Below, one piece after another: positions 32,366 to 44,434 of a DNA stretch of 64,000 nucleotides. The notes beneath the pieces were generated by a model that was given only the letters and a program-made list of their open reading frames with translations, searched no databases and was not told where the DNA came from. Both the position numbers and the translations under genes were made by a program. Every line of letters starts with the position of its first letter. The first letter of the stretch is position 1. This DNA is from Anaeramoeba flamelloides (taxonomy: Eukaryota; Metamonada; Anaeramoebidae): positions 5,344,001 to 5,408,000 of the forward strand of contig JANTQA010000042.1 of the NCBI GenBank assembly GCA_027625915.1. Reading direction: 5' to 3'.

Positions 32366-32766
32366 TTGTACATTTTTATTCGATTTTCCAGTTATTTAGA
32401 ACCGGTTTTTTATAACTTATTAAAAAAAAAGAAAAACAAATAAAAATCTTGATCTTCAAATTATTAAATATACAAACCCTAGATCTGCTCTAAAGCAGAA
32501 CAACGAAGATTAGTCTAAATCAAAACAACAAAAGCAATAAATTAAATCAATAAAGCAAAACAAAGGTAAAAAATTTTGTTAGATTGAAAAAGAAAAGAAT
32601 TCAATACTTTTTCTTTATTTATATGTTTGGTAATTTCCGATCAAAAGCATGATCAAAAATTTCTATTTAGTTATTAGTAGTCGAGTTTGTTGCTCTTTCA
32701 AGAGTTTCTTCTTTGTCTGCCTGGAAATAACGAAAAATTGTTATTACACAGATGATGAAGATCAGC
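32366..32766. other. Short intergenic region, tRNA-Glu to RPL27A
   Basis: Holds the tRNA upstream region and the RPL27A 3' untranslated region; nothing else seen. Confidence 0.5.
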
Positions 32767-33292
32767 TTAATTATTTTTTTTTTCAAAAACAAGCTCACAA
32801 ACGCCACCAACAGCTTTAATTTTCTTTTCGGCAGTTTCTGAGAATGATTTAGCTCTTACGATCATTGGCTGCTTTGGGAGTCTTCCCTTTCCAAGAACCC
32901 TAAAGTAACCAAATTTGACAACATCAATAACTGGCACTTGGTCGCCTTCTTTGGCCTTTTGGTATTTTGTTCTTGTTTCTTCTGGAACTAAGGTCCAAAG
33001 TTTGTCAAGGTTGATGATTGGTGCGTATTTGATATTGTTTTGTTTGTGATACCATCTCATACCGACTTTTCCAAAAAAACCTGGATGATATTTATCAAAG
33101 GCAATTCTTTAGGTTGTTTTAATTGAAGATGCAGATGAAGATCATGATACCGATACGTGTTTGTTTTCAATTTTTGATTTAATAAGAACAAAAGACGTAA
33201 GATAAAAGAAGAAAGAAGAAAAAGAAAGGGGAAAAAGAAAGGGGAAAGATACTGAAAATTTTAAACAACACACCAAAGCAAAGAAAATCAAA

Positions 33293-33325
<33 letters not shown>

Positions 33326-33635
33326 AATTATTTTTAAGGTTTAACAAATTATTTACCGATGATGTTGGAGACCACCTGATTTACCTCTACCACTTGGATG
33401 CTTTCTATGTTTTCCTACACGTCCATAACCATGAATAATTTGTCCTCTTTTTTTTCTGGATCTTTTGAATCTAGTTGGCTTTGGATAGGGAATTAAAAAA
33501 ATTAAAAAAAAAAAACAAATAAATAAACAAATAAACAAAGCAAAGAAATCGAAGAGTGAGATTTTAAAAAAGTTATGAATAAATAATTGTTTTTTTTTAA
33601 ATAGTAATCAGACTATTTGTGGGATTATTTACCAT
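32767..33635 (-). CDS. RPL27A: Ribosomal protein L27a (uL15), three exons
   Basis: Protein of the large ribosomal subunit. Exon 1 is just the ATG (33633-33635), exon 2 is 33357-33478 and exon 3 is 32767-33106, giving 154 residues (animals have about 148). Exon 2 encodes [20 protein letters not shown] and [20 protein letters not shown], the classic N-terminal motif. Exon 3 starts [16 protein letters not shown] and ends with [19 protein letters not shown] and a conserved C-terminus. Both introns (33479-33632, 154 nt; 33107-33356, 250 nt) begin GTAAAT and end AAG. The second splits an Arg codon (CG|A) and has a long T-run near its middle. No frame break is seen. Confidence 0.97.
33107..33356 (-). 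other. RPL27A intron 2
   Basis: GTAAAT donor and TAAAG acceptor, 250 nt, with a run of about 28 T on the coding strand (33297-33324). Confidence 0.93.
33479..33632 (-). other. RPL27A intron 1, directly after the start codon
   Basis: GTAAAT donor immediately after ATG and CCAAAG acceptor before CCAACTAGATTC. Introns at or next to the start codon are common in eukaryotic ribosomal protein genes. Confidence 0.9.
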
Positions 33636-36002
33636 TCAAAATAATATAAAACAAAACTAAAAAAAATGAAAAAATTGAAAGGAAATTCACAAATACTCTC
33701 TTGAAAAAATCTCATGACTTTTACACACTTTTCAGCTTTATAACACATTTCCTTTTTAAAGTGCTGGAAAGTGTTTGTAACTTTTGTAAATTATCTGAAA
33801 GGGTTGAAGGGACTAGTAAACATAAAAAAAATCTTCAAAAAAATTTTATCGCATCCTGAAATTGAAAAAAGAAGTAAAAATCTGGACACTACAAAGGCAA
33901 ACTTATTTTTAAAGATATTTTCCGAAAAGAATTATTGTTTTTAAAGATTTTGATAAGTTTTTCTCAATTTTTGAAAAGTTCAAAATTCAACAATTTGGCG
34001 AATTATTTAAAAAAAATTATTTTCGTTGAAAGAAGAAAGAAAACTTTAATATCTTCGAAGGGGCTTTACACAAATACACTTTAAAAATGAAACCATTAAG
34101 TTCTAAATTAGTTTAAATAAAATATTTATTTAATTTCAAAAAAAATACAATAATTATTTTGAACTTAAAAAAATATAATTATTCGATTCAAAGAACAGTT
34201 CTAATCGATTTTTTCTTTTTATTAAATTAAATTATACCAGAAAAAAACAAACCCTTCGAATTAAAAATTCTCCCAAAATACTTTTTTAAAACCTTGGAAA
34301 TTCAACTTATAATCTAAAGAGTTACCATTTAATTTGATTATTTTTAATATATAATTAATTACCCAAAAATAATTCTTTGAACGGGTTATTAAGAACCCAA
34401 AGATTAAATGTATAAATCAACTCTTTTATTTCCCAATTTTTTTTATATTTCCAAACAAAGAAAATAAATTCAAATTAATATTTTTTAACAAATATTATTA
34501 ATTCAAATTAATTAAATAAAAAAAGTTCCTTTTTTATACTCATAATATTTAAAAAGAATATTACCTAATCATTTTAATTTCAAGAAATTTAATAAAGATT
34601 TGTGAATAAAATAAAAAGATCAATTTTTTTTAGATCTCTAAAGATTCAATATTTATTTTTCTTGTATTTTTAAAACAAGATTCAAAGGTTCAAGGTTACT
34701 TGTTCATAAAGAATCTCAGAAATTACTAAAAGTGATATTTCTTCAAAAAAAAAATTTTTGCCAAATTTTTTGTTTTCTATTTTAGATCCAAAAATGCAAA
34801 AACAAAAAGAATCATACTCTTTTTATAGAAACTTTAATTGGGAAAAATGAACTTTTTTGAAAAATGATAACTCATTTCTCTAATGTTGATAAATGGGTTT
34901 GCATATAGGGTTTAATTGTATCCTTGTGTAAATAATTACTTCATTACTTTGGGGAAAAAAATAAATAAGAGTTACTAGTCCCTTAAAGTAAGAAAAGGCT
35001 GAAAACTTTTAAAAAGTTATTATATTTTTTGTCGTACTTGTGTAACTAAAAAAAAGAACAAATTTTGAAAATAACAAATTTTTACTTTTTTTAATCAACT
35101 CTATACTCCATTTTCGAATTATTCAAAATTATGGGTGTAATACTTTTTACATATTTTGATTATCATTGTTCATTCAAAATTGAATCATTAAAACAATTTC
35201 TTTAAAATAAAAACAGGGGTATTGAAAAATGGGCGAGTGTCAGATATCCTAATCTAAAATATATTTACATATTAAATAAAAAATGGAATAAAAAAAAAGA
35301 AAAAAAATTATCAAGAAAAAATTTTTAAAATAATCATTTATTTCTTGATCTTGATCTGTAATATTTGAAAAGACTACTTCTTCTTTACTTGACTTTATTT
35401 TTAATATCTCATAGAAATATATTTTGTTTGTAAATTTTTGAGAAATAAATTACAGTATATTTCTAAAGAATTTTTTATATGAAATTTAAAAGTCTCTTTA
35501 CTTCTAATTCATCTAATTCTAGATTTTTTTATTGAAAATAGGATATTTTTTTAAATCTTCTTCAAAAATATCTTTATTAGATGAATTTATCTGATTTTAA
35601 AATCAAATTATTTTCCATAAATAGTAAAAAAAAAATAATTTCTGAATTCAAGTTTACATTTTTAAACCAAATTTCTTTGTCTTTGGTTTAATCATTTTTT
35701 TTTATTTTGATTAGGGTATTTCAATCTCTTTACCTTTATTTTTGAAAGTATATCCTTTCTTTTGACTTATTTCCTTATAAAAATATTTAAAAAATGAATT
35801 TCAAAAAACAAATTTAGACAAAATATTTTTTGGTTACCCCGAATATATATTAATAATCCTAGAACATCAAGACAATATCTTGTTTGAACCCCAAATTATT
35901 GTGATAGAAGAAAAATATATATTAATTTAGACTAGAGTTGATTGTTTAAAAAACTTGATCTCAATAAGTGACAAACAGTGCCATCAAAAAAAATACAAAC
36001 TA
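33636..36002. other. Intergenic, no gene seen
   Basis: Contains the RPL27A upstream region. The sequence AAGGGACTAGTAA near 33806 is the exact inverse of TTACTAGTCCCTT near 34972, which could be the ends of a 1.17-kb element, but the inner flanks do not match. The rest is AT-rich without features. Confidence 0.5.
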
Positions 36003-36126
36003 TTTTATTGATGGAAGAAGTGTAAATTACACCCTAAATGTCCTTTTACTTAAATTTCCTCAAAGGAAATTTAAGCGTAAAATCATAGATTTCACGATTG
36101 TTCAAGGGAAAGACATACCCATTTTT
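36003..36126 (-). mobile_element. 5'-truncated LINE tail
   Basis: On the minus strand the order GGGTATGT, ATCGTGAAAT, GATTTTACGCTTA, TTTCCT and GTGTAATTTACACTTCTTC matches the 3' end of the LINE at about 7985-8190. About 100 bases of the interior are missing. Only the very end survives, as expected for a 5'-truncated insertion of the same LINE family. Confidence 0.75.
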
Positions 36127-36152
36127 TTTTATGTTTAAAAAGCAAAAGCCAA

Positions 36153-36159
<7 letters not shown>

Positions 36160-36195
<36 letters not shown>
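36160..36195 (+). repeat. poly(A) run of about 36
   Basis: The longest pure A-run in the window, 35 bases from the LINE tail on the plus strand. Its exact length is unreliable in most sequencing data. Confidence 0.9.
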
Positions 36196-36197
<2 letters not shown>

Positions 36198-36599
36198 AAT
36201 TTAAAAAGGGTTTATAAGAAGCAATTGGTAAAAAATCAAAAAAAAAAAAACCAATGCTATCTTTAATTAAGAACTCCCAAAATCACAGCCACGATACTTT
36301 TGGTTGATTTAATAATTTGATAATTGATCATGAATGTTCACTTGGGGATCGTTGTTTAATTGTTGTAATTTCGGTTTTTTTTTTTTTTTTTGATCTTATT
36401 TGCTTTCAACCTTTGGTCATTTTAGCCTTTGCTTTTTAGTTTTTATTTTCAAGTTACTCATACTTTTGTGTTTCAGTGACACAGTATTATTAAGTAACCA
36501 CTTGATCTTTTTCCTTTGTAACTCTTCTTCCCAATATAAAGAAGATTCAGCTAGGGGAAAAATGGAAAAAAATCAAAAATACAAACTATGATCAAAATT

Positions 36600-37350
36600 T
36601 TGAATTCAAAAAAAAAACTTAAATACAAGTATAAATATTTGGGTTTGAACAAAATATGATATTTGGATATATAAATTTTAAAAAATGATTCTGATCCGAA
36701 AATTTGAAAAAATTTTTTCAGTTGAATATTGAATAAACCACAAAATAGCTCCCGTTAACATTATAAACTGGGCCAAAATTTTTGAAAAAATATATTAGTA
36801 TTGACAAAGTTTTTTAAACCCATGTAAACTAAAATTCAAAATTTTGTACACAGTTAAAACAGTTCAAACAATCACAATAATACAATTTCTTTCAAATTGG
36901 AAATGATTTTGATTTTTTGAAAAATATAAAATTCATCTTTTAGTTTTTGTTTTTTTATAATTTTTCATTGTTTGAATAATATCACCTTTTTCTCTAATCA
37001 AAATTTATTTTTTTAACAAAGGTTTGATATTAGGATAAAGTTGAGTTGTTCAAAATAGAAGAACCCAAATAAAAGTAGTTGGTGGTATCTAACTGTTTGA
37101 TCCCTCAATATCCCTAATAGAATCTCAACAAGTTTAACAATGTATTTTTTTATTTGACTCTCTCCAAAAATTTTCACAGACACTCTTAATTTATTTGTAT
37201 TAATGATTATTTATTTTTTCTTTTCTGGGTATTGTAATTTATAAATATTTGTTAGTATTTCTATTAGTGAATGATTTGTATTTTGTATTTTTTTCTTGAA
37301 TTTATTAAATAAGTATTTTTTTTTCAAAAATTGAATTTTGGTGTATTAAA
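36600..37350 (-). repeat. Dispersed repeat, copy 2 (inverse of 14980-15700)
   Basis: Reading the minus strand from 37345 gives ACACCAAAATTCAATTTTTG and then the same blocks as the 15-kb copy, including GTTCTTCTATTTTGAACAAC. Its far end (near 36690-36720) resembles 54775-54800 (AAAAAATGATTCTGAT). Confidence 0.65.
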
Positions 37351-38233
37351 AATTTTGAATAGAGTTTATAATGTTCATTTGGATTATAAAAAAACAAATC
37401 ATTAATATTTTTTTAAGGAATTTTTTTTTTCAAATTGAAAAAAAAAAATATTCAAAAATATAAATTGTCTTGGATAGTTAGAATTTTCTCCTTATATTGA
37501 AAATTTTAAAAGTTTTGAACATTTCTTTTAAATAATAACTGATTGATAAATAAAGATCAAAACTTTATAAAATCTTATTTTCTTAGTTAAATGTCAAAAA
37601 AAATAATTTATTAAAGTGGAAAAAGGAAAAAAAGAAAGATATTTAAAATCTATGATTGTATTTCTAAATTAATGAAATTTTCTAAAAATATCAATTTTAT
37701 CATTTTATTAATTGTTTTTTTTTTTGTTTTTCAATTTTTTAATGGATGATTCTTCTTTATTTGGGGAATAATATTTACAAGATAATAAAATAAAGTGGAT
37801 AAAGGTCAATAATAAGATAATTAAACAAAAGAGTTTGAGTAACTTGAATATAAAAAAATTCTAAAAAGGTTAAAAGGGGTAAAATGTCAAAGATTAAAAG
37901 TTAATCAGATCAAAATAAAAAAAGAAATTATAATAATTAAACAAAGATTCCTGAATGAATATAAATGTTTAATGGTCAAATTAAATTAAATTAACTGAAA
38001 CGGTCTTGTTCGTGATTTTAGATGTTCTAAATAAAAGATAAAATTTACTTGTTTTTTTTTTTTTTTGATTGTTTATTTATTTCTTATTAGCAGTCCTGTT
38101 TATTTTTTTTTTTTCCCTTCTTTTTTTTTTTTTTTTTCTTTTTAAACATATAAAAAAAAATGGGTATGTATTTCCCTTGAAAATCGTGAAATTTACAATT
38201 TTAAACTTTAATTATAGGCAGCTTTTTCAAAAC

Positions 38234-39361
38234 GCGAATAAAAGCGAAGCGAAAATTTGCGAATAGGGCAATTATTTTTTTCGTGATTGATTGGTGACCT
38301 TCTAAGATTGAAAATACATGTTTATATCATCACCTAAATACATTATATACTCTTAATTATTACAAAGCTGATCGAACATTAAAAAAAAACATACCCCTTT
38401 TAGACCTTTTTAGGCATTTTTTGCTATTTTTTTGTTGAAAATAAATTGCGAAAATATGCGATATGTGTTAACATGTTTGGGATGTTAACATTATGTCAAC
38501 ATTATGCATTATATGTTGACATGATGTTGAAATAATGAAAAATGATCAACTTTCATTTTTTGTTTGTTGAAATACTGTTTACATGATGTAGATGTTAACA
38601 ATATGTCAACCTTTTAGGATGTAAATGTTAACAGTATGTAAACATTTTATGATGAAAGTTAATACTTCAAGAATATTGCTACTATCAACTCTAACCTAAC
38701 CTGCCCTACCCTGCCCTACCCTACCAATAATACACTACATACCCACTAAACCCGCCCATATTTATACCATGTATACCTTAACCCAACATACTAAACCCTA
38801 CCCTACCCTAACATACCCTAACATACCCTAACCTAATTCTGCGAGCATTTTGTTTGAATATGTTGAAATTTTTTATGTCAACATTTTCATTTTAACATGT
38901 TAACATGATCAATGTCAACATTAAATTTCAAAAAATGTTAACATTGAAAAAATGTCAACATTATTAATCTGAAAATGTTAACGTGTTTTCAATGAAAAAA
39001 TCAAAAAAAATGAAATGTTAACATAAAAAATTTCAACTATTGGTAAAATTTTTACAGAATGTCAACACAAATTTCAACACAAATGTCAACATAATGTAAA
39101 CAGTTCGCTTTTTTTCGCAAAATTCAAAACATTTTTCGCAAATTAGCGCATTTTTTTTGGTGGGGGGGGTTTTTGGGCAAAAATGACCAAAAACAGGTAA
39201 TGTTTTTTTTTCATGATCGATCATCTTTGTAATAATTTAAAGTATATAATGTATTTAGGTGATGATATAAACATCTATTTTCAATCTTAGAAGGTCACCA
39301 CTCAACCACGAAAAAAAAAATAATTGCCCTATTCGCAAATTTTCGCTTCGCTTTTATTCGC
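38234..39361. mobile_element. 1.13-kb non-autonomous TIR element with telomere-like core
   Basis: The ends GCGAATAAAAGCGAAGCG and its inverse CGCTTCGCTTTTATTCGC start inverted repeats of about 220 bp (38234-38460 and 39110-39361). The two arms share whole blocks such as GACCTTCTAAGATTGAAAAT. The interior is filled with variants of TGTTAACAT and TGTCAACAT, and a C-rich block of ACCCTA-type repeats lies in its middle (38697-38833). No reading frame for a transposase is seen. The superfamily is unknown. Confidence 0.85.
38697..38833 (+). repeat. Interstitial telomere-like CCCTA block
   Basis: Strings of ACCCTGCC, ACCCTACC, AACCCTACCCT and ACATACCCTA lie in otherwise C-poor DNA. The inverse reads TTAGGG or TAGGGTA. 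The strand bias is complete over about 135 bases. It sits at the centre of a TIR element, so it moved with the element or arose inside it. Confidence 0.85.
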
Positions 39362-40813
39362 TGGTTTCATATATTCCCTAATTATATTTGATAAATTTAA
39401 ACCAAAAGTACATTTAGAGTGAAATTTTTATTCAATAATAAAAAAAAACAAATTATTTTTTTTTTTATTTATTTTTACTTATATACTGAAATATTGTAAT
39501 TTTTGTATATATCAATTATTACTACAACTGGCCTAAATTTTATCAATTTTAAAATAAAAAGATTTAAAATAATATTGATAAGTTAAGACAATTTTTGATA
39601 AATAAAATTAATTGTAGAGATAAATTTATTTCTTTATTATATCTTTAATCAGGATTTTGTTTTCAATAATAAGTGAATATAAACCAGTTTAGTTAACGGA
39701 TCCGATTTTTTTTTTTTTTTTTTTATTGGAGGGGTGTGTGAATTACACGTGTTTAAAGGTTTTGAATAGATATTAGAAGAAAAAAATATATAGGAAATTT
39801 TCAAAATTGTTATCATTTTTTCACTTTTCTTGTACATTTTTACTGTTTTTTTTTCGATTGTTTTATAGAAACCTATTTCATTTATAATATTTTTTTATTG
39901 CAAGATTGGTAGTCACTTGGTGAAAATGTGTTATTATAAAGTTGTTGATAAAGTAAAAATGATTGTTGAGAAATCTTTTTGATTTATATTCAAATTTTAT
40001 TTGATTTTCAATAGGAGATTAAACTGAAGATTGTTTTTTTTCTCAATAGACATGAACCAAGAATTTGTGTTTTTCAATTTTTGAGAAAATCTATTTATTT
40101 ATTAGTTTTATGTCGGGTGGGATATCACCAATTATACTTTGATGTTTGTTATATTATTTATTTCTCATATGTTCTTCAAAAATCATTTATAAAAAATAAT
40201 TGAAAATTTGAAAAAAATGTTAGGGAATTTGATTGAAACACAAGTTTTGTTAGAATATATAAAAAATACTATCATAGTTTTTTGTTTTTTGATCTTATGA
40301 AAAAAAACATGAGAAATTGTTTGATGTTTTTTTACAGATTTTTATTTTTGTCTTTAAATTTTTTAGAATTAAAAAATCAAATATTGTTTTAAAATCTCTT
40401 CTACTCTTGATGTAATTTTATAAATATCAGTGTATACACATAAACAAATTGATTATAGTTGATATATTTTATGAGTAGAACCAAAACAATATAAGAATAA
40501 GTATTGAAATTTTAAATAATAATAATACTAATACTAATATCCATTTAAGAATCTAATTCTAATGAAGAATATAAGTATTTTGTAATTAATAAATGAAATA
40601 TTTAATTTCAAGTTCTAAAATATTCTAAAAATTATTTAATGTAAAAAACGAAATATATCCACAAATACTATATGAAATTAAAGTGTCAGAAATATTATTC
40701 GGCTTCCTAATTGCGCTTTTATATAAATATTCCATATTTTAAATTTGATTTCAACGGTATATTAAAAGAAAAGTAAGTTAGATTTGAGAAATTAAACTCT
40801 ATAAAATAAATAA
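39362..40813. other. Intergenic, no gene seen
   Basis: AT-rich with T-runs (39703-39723, for example). No reading frame or repeat recognised. Confidence 0.5.
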
Positions 40814-41014
40814 TACAGTCAGTTTCACTTTTAAGGCACAAACTTTCAACTAAATTTAAGGCACAATAAAAATCTCAAATTAAGGCACAAAATTCAGATT
40901 CTAGTAAAATAAATTGTAAAAAAAAATAATTAAAAATTTTGTGCCTTAATTTGAGAGTTTTATGTGCCTTAAATTTCGTTGAAAGTTTGTGCCTTAAAAG
41001 TGAAACTGACTGTA
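40814..41014. mobile_element. 200-bp palindromic MITE, copy 2
   Basis: Ends TACAGTCAGTTTCACTTTTA and the inverse TAAAAGTGAAACTGACTGTA are both intact. The arms repeat TTAAGGCACAAA twice. It lies 600 bp left of the large inverted repeat. Confidence 0.95.
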
Positions 41015-42908
41015 TCGTTAAAAAATAAAAGTCATAAAATTATGCTAAATTTCCAATTTAAACCGTTTATGAAAAATTTGAATAGAGTTGTATTCGTTTT
41101 GAGATGTAAATCTTTGATAATTTTTGAGATCTCAAAGATTTTTTTTATTTTTTGTAATGGGTTATTTTCAAAAAGATCTTAAAAAATCATTATATTTGTC
41201 AAATATAATTAGGTTAAAGAACAACAACGGGTTGTATTAAATAGAATTAAATTGATTGTATACATAAAGTTGATAGTTTTCTCGAAATTGGAGAAAATTA
41301 AAAATGTGGAATATATGAAAAAAAATAATAAGTAAATATTATTATGATACACATTTTGTGTTTGTGAAACTTTGTTATTTTGAATGAATTTTTTTCTAGA
41401 CTCAGTAAATTTTGTAATTGATATTCTCTGATATCTTGTTTAGATTTTTTGAAATTAATATCATAATAATATTTTTTTTCCAAGTTATTTATACATTTGT
41501 TTCAATAACCCAGGTTGACTTTTATAAATTTTGTTTTTCAGTCTATAACGATTGTTTTCCAAATTTTGTTATTAAAATTTTAAAATAGTGCTTTGGGTTA
41601 TTAATTGCACAATTATAAATTGAAAATAATTGAATTTATAAATATTCAATCTCTGGGCGAATTACTCATCGTTCCAAAATCAAAATAATCTGAAAAATTG
41701 ATTTTTAAAGTTTAGAGCTCTGTATCTCCTCTAGTTTAGTAGTTATTCTCAATTTTCGATTTTTTGTCAAAAAAAAAATATTTTTTTTTGAAATTTTGAT
41801 TTGTTCATTTCTAAAAAAGGTATATTTTCACACAAAAATAAATTTTTTTTGGTGTTTTAAAGATCATCTTACTCGGTAATTTTCAATCAAAAATATGATT
41901 TTAGTGAAAAAAATTGAAAAAATGAAGGTTTAAAAAAAAAATTTTTTTTTTGAAATTTTTTTTACTACTCTTTTGATTTTCCCATTTTTGATTTACTCAA
42001 ATATTATATTTATAATATATTTAAAACTACAATAGTTATAAAATTTTTAATTTTGAAATTTTTTTTTTTTAGATTAAAAAAATTTTTTTTTATTTTTTTT
42101 TGACTTTTATCAAAGTTAATTATAAAAATACATAAGTTACTGTGAATATTAGTTGATAAAATTAAATATAAAAAATAATTTGATATAGACAAATTTTTTT
42201 TTTCAAAATTTTTTTATTTTGATTTTTTTTGTGAAGTTTTTAAATTTAAACATTATGAGGGTTAGAGGTTTCGAAAATATTTAGTATTTAAAATGGGTGT
42301 TTTTGACTTTTTTCAAAATTGAAAATTTTAAAAAATGTATATAAAAATTTTTTTTCAAAATATTTTTTAAACTACTAAAAATTGGTAACTTTGAAAAAAA
42401 AAATTTTTTTTTAAAACATCTCAAAAAAAAGATTTTTATTTTTATTGTAAGTGAAAAACAATGTTTAAAAAAAAAAATTTTTTTAATTGGAAAACTAGTA
42501 AAATTTCATTTTTTTCTAATTTAACAGAAAAATAATTCGTATTACCAATATTTTGAAAAAGAATTTTTTAGAACTCATCTTATTTTATCTAAATATTCAT
42601 TTTTTCAAATTTTTGATAGTGTAATTACTAGAAAAATATAAAAAAAATGCTAAAAAAATTCAAAAAAATTTTTACTAGAGTTTCCAATATATATAATTTT
42701 TTCAAAAAAAAATTTTTTTATATAAGTTTTTTTCAATTGAAACTTAAGTTTGTTAATTTTTTTACAATGAAAAAAAAAAAAAAAATTTTTTTAATCGTAA
42801 AAAACTTAGTTTTTTTTTTAAAAAAGAAATATATTAGAAAAATTACTCAATTAAAAATACAATTTTATTATCTTCAGACTTTTATAATTTTAAAATATCC
42901 AATAATTA

Positions 42909-42984
42909 CTCATTAGCTCAGCGGTAGAGCACCGAGATCTCAAAATTTGAAAAGTGTGTAGCCGGAGTTCGATTCCTGATGAGA
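42909..42984 (+). pseudogene. tRNA-like sequence in left palindrome arm
   Basis: An excellent A box and D arm (GCTC-AGCGGTA-GAGC) and a B box (GTTCGATTCC) are present. CTCATTA can pair with TGATGAG as an acceptor, and a run of 21 T follows 17 bases later as Pol III terminator. However, the T stem pairs poorly, the anticodon stem CCGAG has no partner and the usual two bases before the D stem are missing if the seven-base acceptor is used. I therefore call it a tRNA relic or tRNA-derived element, not a working tRNA. Confidence 0.6.
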
Positions 42985-44135
42985 TCAATTAAATTAATAG
43001 TTTTTTTTTTTTTTTTTTTTTGAATTTTATATATAATTTGATCAATTAAAGTATACATGTTTTCTACCTGAATTTACCTTTAAATCTTTTCAAAATTTTT
43101 TTTTTCAAAAATTAAAATCCTCTTAAGGTACCAAAATTCGGATAAATACTGGTAACTAAGTAGTTTTTTCTGTGTGAGGAGTAGAAGATTTTAAATTATT
43201 TATATATAGTAAAACCTACAATTAAAAAAAAAATATTTTTTTTCAAAAAAAAACTTTTTTATTCATTTTAATCTATGTGGGTCACTATATAAAAAATATA
43301 AAAACAATCTCAATTTTTCATTTTTTTGGGGGCTCTTATATTTTTCGAGTTATTGCCCAAAATAGTTGTGAAAAATCACTATTAATAAATTTGTATATAA
43401 AAATCGATTTTGGGCAATATCTCGAAAACTAGACGACCTAGAGACTTCTAAACACCAAAAATCGAAATTTAAGAAAATTTTGAATTTGTTGAGGAATAAA
43501 ATAAATTTTTGATCTATTTAAAAGAGAATGAATATATTATTGTCAAAATGTAATTTGTTTTGTAAAAATTACATACTCTTGAAAGATTTTAATTTTCAAT
43601 AACACACAAGAGTAAAGATAAAACTGGGATCAAAAATTTATTTTATAGCTCAACAAATTAAAAATTTTCTTAAATTTCGATTTTTGGTGTTTAGAAGTCT
43701 CTAGGTCGTCTAGTTTTCGAGATATTGCCCAAAATCGATTTTTATATACAAATTTTATAATAGTGATTTTTCACAACTATTATGGGCAACAATTCGAAAA
43801 ATCTATGAGCCCCCAAAAAAATGAAAAATTGAGATTGTTTTTATATTTTTTATATAGTGACACGCATAGATTAAAATGATTTTTAAAGTTTTTTTTTTGA
43901 AAAAAAAAAAATTTTTTTTTAATTGTAGGTTTTACTATATATAAATAATTTAAAAACTTCTACTCCCCCACACAGAAAAAACTACTTAGTTACCAGTATT
44001 TATCCGAATTTTGGTACCTTAAGAGGATTTGAATTTTAGAAGAAAAAAAATTTGAAAAGTTTTAAAGGTAAATTCAGGTAGCAAACATGTACACTTTAAT
44101 CGATTAAATTATATATAAAAATTTAAAGAAAAAAA

Positions 44136-44335
44136 TACAGTCAGTTTCAAATTTAAGGCACAAACTTTCATCGAAATTTAAGACACAAAAAAGCCCAAAT
44201 TAATACACAAAATTTGTAATTTTTAATTTTTTCAAATTCTTTTACTAGAATTTAAAATTTTGTGCCTTAATTTGAGATTTTTTTGTGTCTTAAATTTAGT
44301 TGAAAGTTTGTGCCTTAAAAGTGAAACTGACTGTA
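44136..44335. mobile_element. 200-bp palindromic MITE, copy 3 (inside right palindrome arm)
   Basis: Ends TACAGTCAGTTTCA and TGAAACTGACTGTA are present. The left arm of the large palindrome has an uninterrupted T-run at the mirrored place (43001-43021), so this insertion came after the arms existed, or was lost from one arm. Confidence 0.95.
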
Positions 44336-44359
44336 AAAAAAACTATTAATTTAATTGAT

Positions 44360-44434
44360 CTTATCAGGAATCGAACTCCGGCTACACAATTTTCAATTTT
44401 TGAGATCTCGGTGATCTACCGCTGAGCTAATGAG
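44360..44434 (-). pseudogene. tRNA-like sequence in right palindrome arm
   Basis: Inverse copy of the left-arm tRNA-like sequence. It has a few changes (GATC for GAGC in the D arm, TAAG for TGAG in the acceptor), so its folding is worse. The T-run that would end transcription is split by the MITE. Confidence 0.6.

Noticed and set aside
33806-34985. A 1.17-kb transposon bounded by AAGGGACTAGTAA and its inverse
   Set aside because: Only 13 bases match; the inner flanks do not pair, and the word also occurs singly at 17652.
38069-38266. Plus-strand Phe-rich frame
   Set aside because: Made of T-runs and the arm of the TIR element.
42010-42916. Phe/Lys/Asn frames in the giant palindrome arms
   Set aside because: Composed of T and A homopolymers, broken differently in the two arms, which a conserved gene would not be.
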